Assembly (NCBI RefSeq): GCF_051622035.1
Contig: NC_135360.1
Location: 33,311,206 to 33,375,205 of the forward strand
DNA: 64,000 nucleotides
From: Arctopsyche grandis
Taxonomy: Eukaryota > Arthropoda > Insecta > Trichoptera > Hydropsychidae
Direction: 5' to 3'
The notes under the pieces were generated by a model. That model was not told the DNA's origin, made no database searches, and saw nothing but the letters and a program-made list of their open reading frames with translations. Shown here in pieces: positions 24,199 through 35,474 of the stretch. The position numbers and the translations under genes are program-made. Each line of letters opens with the position of its first letter. Position 1 is the stretch's first letter.

Positions 24199-26686
24199 AT
24201 GTCCTACGACTTTGAATCGATGGGTCTGACCGGTAATAATCATTATTTATAAACGTGAACCATATTTCAGACTATTTTCCCCATTGTCTCGTTTTTTCAT
24301 ACTTGTAATATTTTGTATACTCATGATTGACAATTGATTAATTATGCGCTAGCCTCAATTGTCGTGAGACAACAGACCTTACCCTTCCACACCTTTCTAG
24401 CAAGTCATTCGACTTTGATAACCATTTCGAATAATAATTCTAAACCCAAAACAATGGAGAAGGTACTCTCCAGTGAAAATATTTCATTAGTTACTTGATA
24501 TTGTTGCGTACGGGTGAGTTCAGGATCTAAATGAAAGGCCAAAGTCGCTTCACAGTATTTATTGAATGATTCAGGAGGTCCACACGTAGCTAGCACTCGC
24601 TCCGGAATAATCTGATATGGCATATGTACCTCTATATAAAGGACAAGTTGCTCCTTTATACTGAGGTTAAATTTATATATCTATTGTCTAGACCAGTGGT
24701 TCTTAACTTTGGTTCGATCGAACCTCAGGGGTTTGGTGAGTCAGTCTCAGGGGTTCGGCGGAAATTCAACAGCAACTCTTCAGAACAACAAAGCTCTCAA
24801 CGTTTTGGTGTCAACAAATGGTAACGTAACCTGTTATTGCTAAGAAAGCTCTAGATATTTTCATACATATCTTTGCGAGCAATCCTTTTCGAGGATGCTG
24901 GACATAAAAACGAAGAAAAGGAACAGACTTTGTTGCGAAAATGACATGAGAGTGGCACTTGCCAAGGTTTCTGAACTGGTCTCTGAAAGGCAACAGCAGA
25001 AGTCACACTGATTTACAGTAAATATTCATTATTATGTTTTTGTATTTGTGTGAAAATCATGTTTTAATGGTTTTGTTCTTTGAACACAGTGATGTTCATT
25101 TTGTGCACCAGTAAAATATATACCTATGTTTTGATTTTGAAAAAAATCATATTTTATTTTTCCAATTAAGAAGGGTTCGGTGAATGCGCAAATGAAATTG
25201 AAGGTGTTCAGTACCTCCAACAAGGTTAAGAACCTCAAGTCTAGACACGTACAGTTTTAAGTGAGTCTCACGCTTTTTCCCGGATTCTGAGAATTCCAGT
25301 GACTACTTACTTACAATTCAGGGGTGTCCATTGTTCGCCCCCGAATACCCTTAGACAGCGGATACTCTCTCCCGTGTTCTCACATTACAATATATATTTC
25401 TTTTTAATTTTCAATTAGAAATACAAACACTGCTACGCGGCTGGAGAGAGAATAACTATCGGAGAAGTGAAGACATTGTCGAGATATGGGAGTTGCACAT
25501 CAAAAACAACACAAACAAATTGGGAAAAGAAAGTGTGTACATTCGCCGAGTGTCTAATTTTTTTAAATCGAAAATCTTATTACATTGTATGTATGTACGT
25601 ATGTTTCCAGAACACGTCGTATTGGAACAAATGATATTTGCATCTTTGGACTGTCATATGTTTGACATAGCCGAAGAATGCATCGGCATACTATCGGCAC
25701 AGTTTCCGGGAAGTTTGAGAGTGCATCGCTACCAAGCGATGAAGCTGGAAGCCATGGAAAAGTAATAGCAATTGCGCATGTTTCAGCCTACCGCCTACAT
25801 ACGTAGATGGATTATTCCTTTTTCTTATATTCATAGGTATGATGAGGCTTTGGAATTCTTGGACTCGCTTATTAAACGCGACGAGACGAACGCCGCACCC
25901 CGGAAGCGGCGAGTGGCCATCTTCAAAGCCAGAGGACGCATCCTGGAAGCGATCAAAGAGCTGACGGAATATCTGAAAAAGTATGCACGCTCGTATAATG
26001 TCGACCGACTGTCGGAGAACGGTTCACATTGACGAGTATTGAAATCATTGTAGGTTCATGTCGGATGTGGAAGCATGGCAGGAGTTGTGCGATTTGTATT
26101 TAAGCCAAGCCGACTATTCGAAGGCCGTCTTCTGCGCCGAGGAATTGCTCTTACATCAACCCCACTCGCATCTTTTCCATCAACGAGTCGCCGATATTCG
26201 CTACACAATGGTGCGTACTTTACAAATATTGTCTTGAAAACTGGATAAAAGATTTACACTATGTGAAATTCATTACTATCGTTGTTGATTTAACTTATAG
26301 GGTGGAATTGAGAACATGGAATTGTCAAAAACGTACTATTGGCAGGCGATACAATTGAATCCGAAGAACATGCGCGCTTTGCTCGGACTTTATTTGGTAA
26401 TATCATTGAGCTGTGATGTGTGATTTTATTTAAATTCGAAGAATTTGTGTACAAATTGTGTCCTTTCTTTCAGGTTTGTAATAATCTAGCGTCTCTATAT
26501 AAGAGCAGTGGAAGCAACAAAAAGAAGGCTTGGCAGTTGTCGCTGTGGGCTTTGAATCAGATATCAATATTGTACGCAGCGGCCGGAGAAAACGTTCCAG
26601 TATTGGTAGGTCCTAAAGGGCAAGATAAACAAAAAGATCAAGTCAAAGATCTAATCGATTCATTCGCAGCTATAACTATGGGTTAA
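24199..26686 (+). CDS. EMC2: ER membrane protein complex subunit 2 (TPR protein, 302 aa, 7 exons)
   Basis: EMC2 is the cytosolic TPR scaffold of the ER membrane complex, an insertase for tail-anchored and multi-pass membrane proteins. Exons are 24199-24232, 25419-25532, 25611-25761, 25837-25980, 26054-26210, 26301-26396 and 26474-26686, giving 909 nt and 302 residues (human about 297). The first exon gives [11 protein letters not shown] and joins [18 protein letters not shown], the family's WREEN..RSE region. Later blocks [56 protein letters not shown] and NMRALLGLY are diagnostic. The start rests on the splice phase and family alignment. Two short upstream ATG frames (near 24027 and 24134) could lie in the 5' UTR. 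Intron 1 carries an LTR with a hAT element inside. Confidence 0.93.
24502..25389 (-). mobile_element. Solo LTR split by a hAT-like MITE, in EMC2 intron 1
   Basis: On the minus strand it starts TGTAATGTGAGAACACGGG and ends CCGTACGCAACA, flanked by ATAT on both sides (24498-24501, 25390-25393). It belongs to the 8669-9022 family. A 545-bp hAT-like element interrupts it. Confidence 0.7.
24694..25238. mobile_element. hAT-like MITE (545 bp) with exact 8-bp duplication
   Basis: Left end CAGTGGTTCTTAACTTTGG, right end CCAACAAGGTTAAGAACCTC. Flanks GTCTAGAC occur at 24686-24693 and 25239-25246. The right-end sequence recurs at 63549-63613. The coding remnant, if any, is too degraded to name. Confidence 0.75.
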
Positions 26687-27377
26687 TATATTCTAATTTC
26701 ATGTAGTGCAATTTTATATACGGAATGGACTTAAATGGAACAATTTGATTCAACCGAAGGATCAAACGTTGCTTTTTTTTATGTCCGAACTGTATTATCT
26801 ATAAGCAAATGATACCATTCAACAACACGATCCAATCTTTGGAATTTTCTTTTTCATTAACATACGAAAAATTACATCTGGATTTCATTTTGGAGTGAAA
26901 TCGGAAGAAACACTGGAAAGATTGAAAAAAAAAACCGGGTGTGACATATTTTATCATTTATATATGAAGTATATATCCAGTTAAAGATGTCGTTGATTAA
27001 AAACTTGTTGATTAAAAGTGTTAAAATACTAAATTTTCTCTGCTTTCATTTTTAATTATCTCAAATATCAACATTTTAGCTTCCGGTCTTCATTTTTAAT
27101 CTTGCATTGCAGTAAGCGGTGGTATTAAACAGCATTTTGAACATTATTTCAAAGTCGAAAGTGTAGTTTTATTCACATTTTAATGAAAACATGTCAAGGA
27201 TTGGGTCGTGACAGTGAGTGGTACCGTTACCTTATGTACCATATATTTTCATTCTAGTTTGTTATGAATAAAATCGTTTAAATATGTTATCATTTTGTCA
27301 CATTAGTGTATTTAAAAATATATGAATTTCCTGTCAATATTTGTGGAATATGTATTTATTTTTTTATTACATGTAAG
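26687..27377. other. Convergent 3' ends of EMC2 and TRMT11
   Basis: The 691 bp between the two stop codons hold the 3' UTRs and no further gene. The sequence is AT-rich without recognisable repeats. Confidence 0.6.
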
Positions 27378-30300
27378 TTAAGGGGTTTCGTTGTTTTTGG
27401 ACAGTTCATTCCTTATTTTAATATATTTCATACTTTCTTCCAACTTTCTTCTGCTCTCTTCTTTTCTTTCTTTCCTAGTTTGATCCTGTGAGTTAAAGTA
27501 TTTTGTTCGAAAGTCATCTTCGGAAATGCCGTTTGTATCGAATGTCTTCTCGGAGCTGTACAAATTATTATTCGACAGATCCATTGTCTTTTCGTACGTC
27601 AATAGTCGTCGAGAAGTCAGCTTACTGAGAATTTGTTCTGAATTGGCATTTAATTTAAGGCATGGATGACGTGGCAGTTTATTAACGTCGTAATCCCCCC
27701 TAAAGAAAACAAATTACATACAGTATTAAACATTCAATGTATGATAAATTAACGCAAATTGATTGTGAAAAATTTACCTGTAGCACGGATACCAAAAAAC
27801 CAATTTTTTCCCTATACATAAATGCAACGCTGCAAAATTTAACAAGTCTTCAAATATTTCAGGCAAATTGTAGTCTATTTTGGAGGGAATGTGATTCACT
27901 AAATGTTCTGGAGAAAGTGAGTAATTTTGACGCTCGATTCCTATTCTTTCAGTCGACTCCCTAATTCCGTACGGCGCTAAGGAAAAAACAACACATTAGT
28001 TAATTTTATCAATAATAATGTTAAAACTGTATTCGTTAAACGAGTCGAAACCTTTGCTTGCCTGTCCAAGATTGCCAAACTTACCGACGCATTTAATCTG
28101 GGTAAAAAATCTCGATATGTAAAAGTGTAGGATCCGGTTGACAGGAGACATAGACAGTGGAGTGAAATGAGACCGGTTAAACGGTTTAAAAAATTGTTGA
28201 CTAGAGCGCCGCAACGATCTAAACTGTTCCGACACATTACACGTTACCAACCTCATCATTCATGCCAACTTAATCATTCATACATGCAATCTTCTAGGTT
28301 ATAAAACTAAATCCCACACTAGCAATACCCATCAAGTTGTATTTATTTCTTAGAAAGCGTCAGTTAAAGAACCTTTCTTATACTTCTCGTAGTTGTGACG
28401 TCACCAACGATACTCTTGGCAATCTTGGACTAAGTTGAAAACAATGATACATACGGTAAACGGATTATTGCGCACATTACGATCGCGAATACGGAATGTC
28501 TGGCACTCGAGTTTTCATTAGTATGATAGTTCGCATGTGTGTCTCTCGAGGGATGGAATTTTCGGGTGCCAGATGTTCCATGATCGAGATTTTAGTTCGT
28601 TTAGTGCGGAATAATCACCGAACCGATACATACATATAGTTGTTTGGCAGCAATGGGTTAAATGTTCATACAATCAATACGAAAAATATTCTTTAGTACA
28701 TTCTACATGGACACGTTCATGTTCCGCAGTGTGTATCCGAAACCGACACGATTCATTCATATTATACAGCAGTGAATGTCACCGAAACGTACCAAGCAAA
28801 ATCGATTTACTTTGGCTATTGTGGAAATATTCACGTATGGTGGCGAGTGCACCCGTACTCAAGAAAATGTTCGGAAACGTCATATTATGACAATAACAAC
28901 TTGACGCTTTCTGTATTATATAAATGTAAATCGATTTTGCCTTGCACTCGTCCAAAACAAGCATGAGAGTGGTGCTGTATAGTATTTTCCGTGCAGTGTA
29001 TAACTTACGATCTGTAATAATAGCGTCAAATTTCAACGAAGTTCTCCATAAAGGCATTGAAAAATCACTAACGACAACGTCTAAATACTGATGTTGCCTT
29101 TTATACTGCTGCATATTGGCTCTGATACTTTCGTCCTTCTCTCTAATCTGCAACAGGATCGACGGTTAGAAAACAGTTAGACTTGAATACTTTTTTTAAT
29201 TTTAGAACATTAATGTTTAACCTTTTGTTTTATTCTCGTGGGTCTTGATCTCGCGTGAAGCATTAGAAAGTCCATATCTGTACCCCAAACGTAGCCTTTG
29301 AGGAAAAAAAACAGGTTTTTAAAATTGAATGTGAATGTGAATGCCTTCAAATTGATGAAACCAACCTCCGAATTCAGCAGCGGCAACCAAAAGTGACCCG
29401 CTACCTACGAAAGGGTCGATCACCGTGTCTCCGTACTTGACCTGAGCTTGGTTGGCCATCAGCACGGAGAGTTGAGCGTCCATGCTTGTATTCCCGATGA
29501 ACTTGCGATGTTTTAACGACAGTTTCGATATAAGATTTCGTTGGCCTTCAGCTATCTACATAAATAATGATCGATTTAAATTTAAATTCAACTAAAGATT
29601 GTCTCTTGCAAGGTGTATAGTTGTATGCGAAACTTACACGTCTACCGACAAACACGTCGTGAGGTGTTTCTGGAATGTTATTCGGATCTAATCCGTAATA
29701 TTCTAAGAACATGATATCCACCTCGGGGTTTTTCAGTGACACGGATCCTTTGAATGGCATGTAATTGAAATTCTATAAAAATTATGAGTAATTTAAAAAT
29801 ATTTATATATGATGTACACTTTTATATGAATAAAAAATAGTTTACTACATTCAAAAGTTTGTTTTATATAAAAAAGTAACCTCTATTTTCTTAATTTTGT
29901 CCTCGCTCTGGAAATGTTTGCAGAAGGTTTCGACGGTGAATCTAAATGTGTTTTCGGACGAAAAGTGCGGCTCCATTATACGCCTCGGACACGCTAAGCA
30001 AGAATTCAACTCGTCTCCGGAAGAGATCCAATCTTGGGTTTTGTTCACGATGGATTCGTTCAAAACTTTATGCATTTCATCCGAGGTCTTTGCCCTGCCC
30101 CATAATTCGATGCACCATCGTAACGAGATGGACCTGGAGGCGATCTTCTTAGCCAAATCTTCAGATTCCAGTTCTACGATCCAATATAGCACATCGTTCA
30201 AAGGCTCTTCGAGGAATTTTAATTTTATATCAAAAAGTGATATTATTGAGTCGATTTCCTTTAAAAGAGTTAAATGATGAAATCCAATGAGAATTTTGGA

Positions 30301-31346
30301 TCATTTACCAAATGTGAATGTATTGATTGGTTAGTTAATACCAATGGCTCTTAATTGGAATGATTATGATTAGTGAGTTTTTCATTATAAGAATGTTATT
30401 TTAATTTGAAAGTGAAGCACGTTATTAGGCTTATCAATAATTATAGTAAAAGTGTCCAAGTACATATATATGTAGATACTTCAAATATACTACTATTGAC
30501 CTATGCTTCACCTGTATGGAATAACGCCTCGAATACTAACCTTTCCAAGCTCAAAGTAATACAAAATAATTTATAATACACCCATATATACTAACTTGAA
30601 AAAACTGCATGCCATATATAATATTCCGTTTGTTACAGACATTACTAACTGCCTAACCAGTAGATTCTATGACAGAATCACTAATAACCATACTAACACA
30701 CTTGTGAAGAGTCTCGGTGATTACAACAAAATGTCTATACCCTTCAGGTATAACACACAGATTACCTAAACACAATCTGCTTTAGATCATCGACTTTAGA
30801 CAGTCTTTAATTAATATTATGTATTAGATGTATTATGAACATTTATAAGGATTGTAAATAGGTTTTTGAGCTCTTTTTCCTATTACGCTGTATATATTAA
30901 CATTATAATATTATGATTACTAACAAAATTAAATTAAAATTGTAAAATAGAAAATGATCAGTAGCTATTAAAATATATATAAGATGTATTGTGAACATAA
31001 TTTAGTAATAATAAAAAGCATTTAAAAATCAAATCAAATATACTACGACAATGTTGAGAAGTTAAGATTGAGTATTTAACTTTTTCATTTCAATATTTAT
31101 CTTAACCTTAATATCAATATGCTATGAATGAGAATAGTTTTTGATTGGAAGGTTTGAATGATCGATTACTGGTGTTCTGATACCCCAAATAGATTCACAT
31201 ATTGAAGAGCCACTGGCTTACGAATGCAATGAGCAATGTTTTAGGTTAGAAAATATGGAATGTAAAATAGTATGTGAAAAGTTTCTAACAGGACGACGAA
31301 ACTCAAGATGTTCATGAGCAAACCACAGCAGATATCTTTTGGGCAT
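27378..31346 (-). CDS. TRMT11: tRNA (guanine(10)-N2)-methyltransferase catalytic subunit (TRMT11, 497 aa, 8 exons)
   Basis: This is a SAM-dependent enzyme that makes m2G10 in tRNAs together with the TRMT112 activator (family knowledge). Minus-strand exons are 31346-31290, 30258-29881, 29772-29638, 29555-29366, 29295-29222, 29147-29009, 27976-27778 and 27699-27378. They total 1494 nt with every phase joining. The N-terminus MPKRYLLWFAHEHLEFRRP matches the family start. KFIGNTSMDAQLSVLMAN and DPFVGSGSLLVAAAEFG form the SAM motif I region. The catalytic DPPYG motif is rebuilt across the exon 6/7 junction (AIITD-PPYGIRE). The C-terminus is charged, longer than in human (463 aa) and ends KNNETP. 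Introns 1 and 6 each host transposon sequence, and the exon 6 donor abuts a Harbinger-like repeat. Confidence 0.94.
28455..28624. mobile_element. 9-bp-duplication MITE in TRMT11 intron 6
   Basis: Ends GGTAAACGGATTATTGCGCA and TGCGGAATAATCACCGAACC are inverted repeats at about 70% identity. Flanks GATACATAC at 28446-28454 and 28625-28633 match exactly. Confidence 0.8.
28665..29008. mobile_element. Harbinger-family-like repeat next to TRMT11 exon 6
   Basis: The segment shares ATATTCTTTAGTACATTCTA, GTGGAAATATTCACG and CGTGCAGTG blocks with the element at 37893-38700, which carries a Harbinger-type fragment. Its right end reaches the exon 6 donor at 29008/29009. Confidence 0.45.
30494..31034 (+). 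mobile_element. 5'-truncated Jockey-like LINE with 13-bp target duplication
   Basis: Coding remnants LTYASPVWNNASNTNLSKLK and LGDYNKMSIPF resemble the end of a Jockey-clade reverse transcriptase. TCAAATATACTAC flanks it (30481-30493, 31034-31046). The tail ends in AATCAAA repeats instead of poly(A). It lies in TRMT11 intron 1, opposite to the gene. Confidence 0.75.
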
Positions 31347-31787
31347 CTTGACTGATGTTATTGTAGTACTGAACCATTTGACACATCGAACTAATGTCAT
31401 GTGGTCGCCAAACGTCACTGACCCCAATACACAACATTCACTCCAAACACCTGCTTATTCGGCCTACTTTGACATTTCGTGTAATGCAATTTCAATTGGT
31501 AAGAAGTAAAGTTTTAAATTCAGTTAAACAATATTTATTCAATGAATTGATACACACTTAAGTAATTTCAGTCACTGAAATATATATGCAATATTTTTTT
31601 TAACGATTTTGACATTAGGTCCGTAGCAGGTTTGCTAGATTTTCAAAGAATAATGTCGGGATTTTATCATCATTATTTTTAAATCCTTTCACACCAAACG
31701 CTAACTTTCCATAAAATGTTTATTTTCCTTAATGAAACCCAGAAAAAAATTTGCATGCTGCTGCATTTTTCAACATATATATTTTGG

Positions 31788-31960
31788 GGTAATTGGGACT
31801 CTTCGTCACATTGCGGTGGTCACAAAGACAATTTTTGCCATGAAAATCGCGAATACACAATATTTGGCACTCAAGTTCTTGTTAGTATGAAGGACTTTTC
31901 GGCTGCCAGATGTTCCGTTATAGAGATTTTAGTGACTTTGTGACCAGTAATCACCGAACC
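31788..31960. mobile_element. 9-bp-duplication MITE, third complete copy
   Basis: Nearly identical to 23663-23848 over most of its length. Flanks ATATTTTGG and ATATTTTGA agree at 8 of 9 positions. Confidence 0.7.
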
Positions 31961-32077
31961 ATATTTTGAGTCTTTTAAAGTTCACGAAACTTCATAAAAT
32001 TTTCTTTTACTCAACTTCCGAGCTATTCAGCAACAGATGATTTGATTCTTTCCGCCAAGCCGTCGTCATTATATTAA

Positions 32078-34924
32078 CCTTTCCTTACCGGTGATAGAAA
32101 CATAGTCGACATTTACTCTAATTGTGTGAATATCTCTGTAAATATACTAAATACAGAGTTCATATTTTGGGTATTCCTCAGCAATACATTAATGTATTAG
32201 ATAGAATTATTATAATATACACGTATTTATCTGACGCAACAGAAAAAAATATTTTATCGAAGAATCGGGCATAATGCGCAAATGCAGTGTGTGTTATTAC
32301 GTTTTTTCTTTCAGTCGTGTCCCGTTCTCGGTGCGCGCGTGTTGTTTTTTTCGTTTCGGAGCTTTTTTGTACCGTGTGGACCAGCACTTTATTTGTGTTT
32401 CTTGATTATTATATAGTAAATACGGTAATAATTATTTAATGTTATTTTTTTTTAATTTGCTATGCTACATTGTATATTATATTTATATTTTCAAAGACAA
32501 AAGAAAAAAATGTCTGAAAGAAATTTGATGAATGAAGAGGAATATGATAGCGATCTCGATTTTGAAATAAATGATAATTTTACTGATACGGAAGATTTTA
32601 TTGAAGATATGGAAGATACAGATTCGGAATTAGAGGCCAGTGAAAATGAAGACGAAGAAGTGTATACATCGAATCATGGATTCCAATGGAATTCATTACC
32701 ACCATCATCCTCAAGACGTAGAGAGTGCAATATTGTTACCGAAAATTCAGGACTTATAAATGGTAGCACTACTGTAAATACTATTAGAGAAATGTTCTCT
32801 TTGTTTATAAATTCAAATATGGTGAGAGAAATATGTGAACAAACGAATCGTCAGTTACATCGTACATCCACGAAAATTATCGAGCCGATATTGGCAGAAG
32901 AATTGCTTGCATTCATTGGAATAATGCTTGCGTCTGGCAGAAACAGGACCCGAAAATTAAGCTTAAATGAATTGTGGACTAATGACAGCGCTTTTTGCCA
33001 ACCATTTTTACGGCATCTATGTCTCGGGATAGGTTCATCACAATATTCAGTCAAATTCGTTTTGACGACAAAGAAACCAGACAAGAAAGAATACACGTGT
33101 CGTCTGATAAATTAGAACCTATCAGGACAATTTTTAATGAATTTGTAGAAGAATGTAAACGTAATTATTCTCCAAGTTGCAACATTACTGTGGATGAACG
33201 TTTGGCTACCTATAGAGGCAATTGCCCATTCCGCGTGTATATGAAGTCGAAACCCGGTAGATATGGAATAAAAATGTGGGTATCGGCTGACTCTTCAACA
33301 GCATATATATTAAATATACAGGTTTATACAGGTATGGTTAATAATTGCCGAGAGATAAATCAAGGGAATCGTGTAGTGATGGATTTAGTTCAACCGCAAT
33401 ATGGCACCAATAGAGGTGTAACAACGGACAACTTTTTTACTTCGGTGGCATTAGCTGATAGCCTTTTAGATAAAGGGCTAACTCTAACTGGTACCCTACG
33501 TAAAAATAAACGGGAAATTCCCAAAGAATTTTTACCATCGAAACATAGACTTTTACACAGTAGCTTGTTTGGTTTTACATCAACCAAGACATTAGTTTCG
33601 TATGTGCCAAAAAAAAATAAAGCAGTTTTGCTATTGTCTACTCAATTTCATGACAGTGAAGTGAGTAGTCATGAAGAAAAGAAGCCGGAAATAATAATGT
33701 TTTATAATAAAACAAAAGGCGCAGTAGATACCGGCGATAAAATGACAAGTGAGTATTCTTGTGCAAGATCAACAAGAAGATGGCCTTTTAGAGTGTTTAT
33801 GGAGATGCTGGATATAGCTGCGCTAAATGCATATTTGCTATGGGCGCAGAAATATCCAGAATGGAAAGCGAATAACAGAAGTCGACGAAAATTATTTATT
33901 AGAGAACTTAGTTTGGAATTAGCTATGCCCAATATTGTAAGGAGAAAAAAAAGTACAGTAAAATTCCATAAACAACAACAGGATGCTATTGATATGGTTA
34001 TATCGCAGTATGATCGACAATCACTAGAAGCACATTCCACTAACATTCCGCAAGAAGGCATATCGGAGAATACATCTACCATTTCTAGAGTGCAAACGAG
34101 AAACTGTAGATTCTGCCCTTATCCAATGATAAAAAAAATAACTCGGCTATTGTGCCATATTTGTCAAAAGCCTGTTTGTATAACGCACAGAATTGAACAA
34201 AAAATTATTTCATGCTCTGATTGTTATGTAATGGACACAAATATTTAATTTTATTGTTATTCGGTTTTCGTACATTTTTCATGCTATTGTTCTTTACTTA
34301 CATTTACATACAATTTATATTTTTATCATTCATGTGAATTTTGTAATTTTTGTAATTGTCTACTTGTATTATAGCAAGGATGAATACTTATATTTATCAA
34401 TTAATTTTCAACGTTTTCTTATTGTCTTATATTTTTTTTATTTACGTTTACTTCTCATTTTTTTTATCAATTTATGTATTTGTGTATTAAAATTATTATT
34501 GTGAAAATAAATACATGAAAAGTACATATAAACATATTTTATTTTATTTGATGAAAAAATTGAATATATTTTTACGCATAGGTTTTGAATCATCGCGTAA
34601 TTCTGGCGGATGTGGCGTGATCACTGATCAGCGAGTCGCGGAGTGGGGGCCTAGTGTTCGTCCTCACTTGGAGATGGGCGGCCCTCTTGGATTGTCGTTC
34701 ACGCGTCTTCAATTTCATGCTTTTTAGATCGTTTTTAGCAGTATATTACCAATATTGATACATATATATTCATTTATATAGATACGGACTATTACTATAG
34801 TCATGAATAGAAGGAAAAATGGTTAAATATTAATATTTATCAGACTTTAAAATCACGAATTTCTAGAACGACTGAGTCGACATCACCGCTGCACGCGTAA
34901 TTTTTTAGCACCGTAAGGGAAAGG
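32078..34924 (+). mobile_element. Near-complete piggyBac transposon (2847 bp)
   Basis: It is flanked by TTAA at 32074-32077 and 34925-34928. Inverted ends are CCTTTCCTTACCGGTG and GCACCGTAAGGGAAAGG, with subterminal AGTCGACAT repeats on both sides. It encodes a full-length-scale transposase (32510-34248). Both ends, the TSD and the catalytic motifs are kept, so the copy is young. Confidence 0.9.
32510..34248 (+). pseudogene. piggyBac transposase, broken by one frameshift
   Basis: The start MSERNLMNEEEYDSD opens an acidic N-terminal region. The frame shifts by one base near 33000, where NDSAFCQP in the first frame continues as TIFTASMSRDRF in the second. The rest is open to 34248. The DDD catalytic residues are visible in NITVDERLATYRG, GVTTDNFFTS and KGAVDTGDKM. 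The C-terminal cysteine-rich domain is intact (CRFCPYPMIK, LCHICQKPVC, CSDC). No other disabling change was seen. Length is about 580 residues if the frames are counted together, as usual for the family. Confidence 0.88.
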
Positions 34925-34928
34925 TTAA

Positions 34929-35474
34929 AAATATTTCTGATGTTGCATTTGAGTGGGGAAAAATTTAGGGATCTTATTTTATATAAATTGGTTACGTTTT
35001 CATTACTTGCCACGCGAAATATTGTACTAACGAGAACTCGAGTGATCGAGATTTTAGTGACTAACGCGAATTTGCTTTTTGCGGAATAATCCGTCTACCC
35101 TTATATTAATGTCTCTTTAGTTCGATTTAAAAAATTTCATTAAAAAGCAAATCAGGAATCACAGACTGCATATCGGGACACCAGACTACAATGATTTAAT
35201 CGGGATATTCCTGCTGAAATCCGGACGCCTAGCAATTTTGAAGTATAGCCAGAATTTTTTAATATAATTCAAAATAATAGATGTGTACGTATGTATATTT
35301 CTACATAGGCATGTTCCCCTATTCAATCATGTTTTTTCAGTCTCATATTTTGATAAATATATGTATGTATAATTGGAAGGGTGTATTTTTTTTTGCATAA
35401 TAAAAACAGTTGTGATTAATAATTATATTTTACAACATTAGCATTATTAAATTAATAAACACATGTAACATAAA
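34929..35474. other. Short intergenic stretch with a MITE fragment
   Basis: ACTAACGAGAACTCGAGTGA at 35027-35046 and TGCGGAATAATCCGTCTACC at 35080-35099 are parts of the 9-bp-duplication MITE family, internally shortened. Nothing else is supported. Confidence 0.5.

Noticed and set aside
27996-28259. Minus-strand frames of 86-87 codons in TRMT11 intron 6
   Set aside because: They do not match TRMT11 and are bypassed by exons with correct phase; chance frames.
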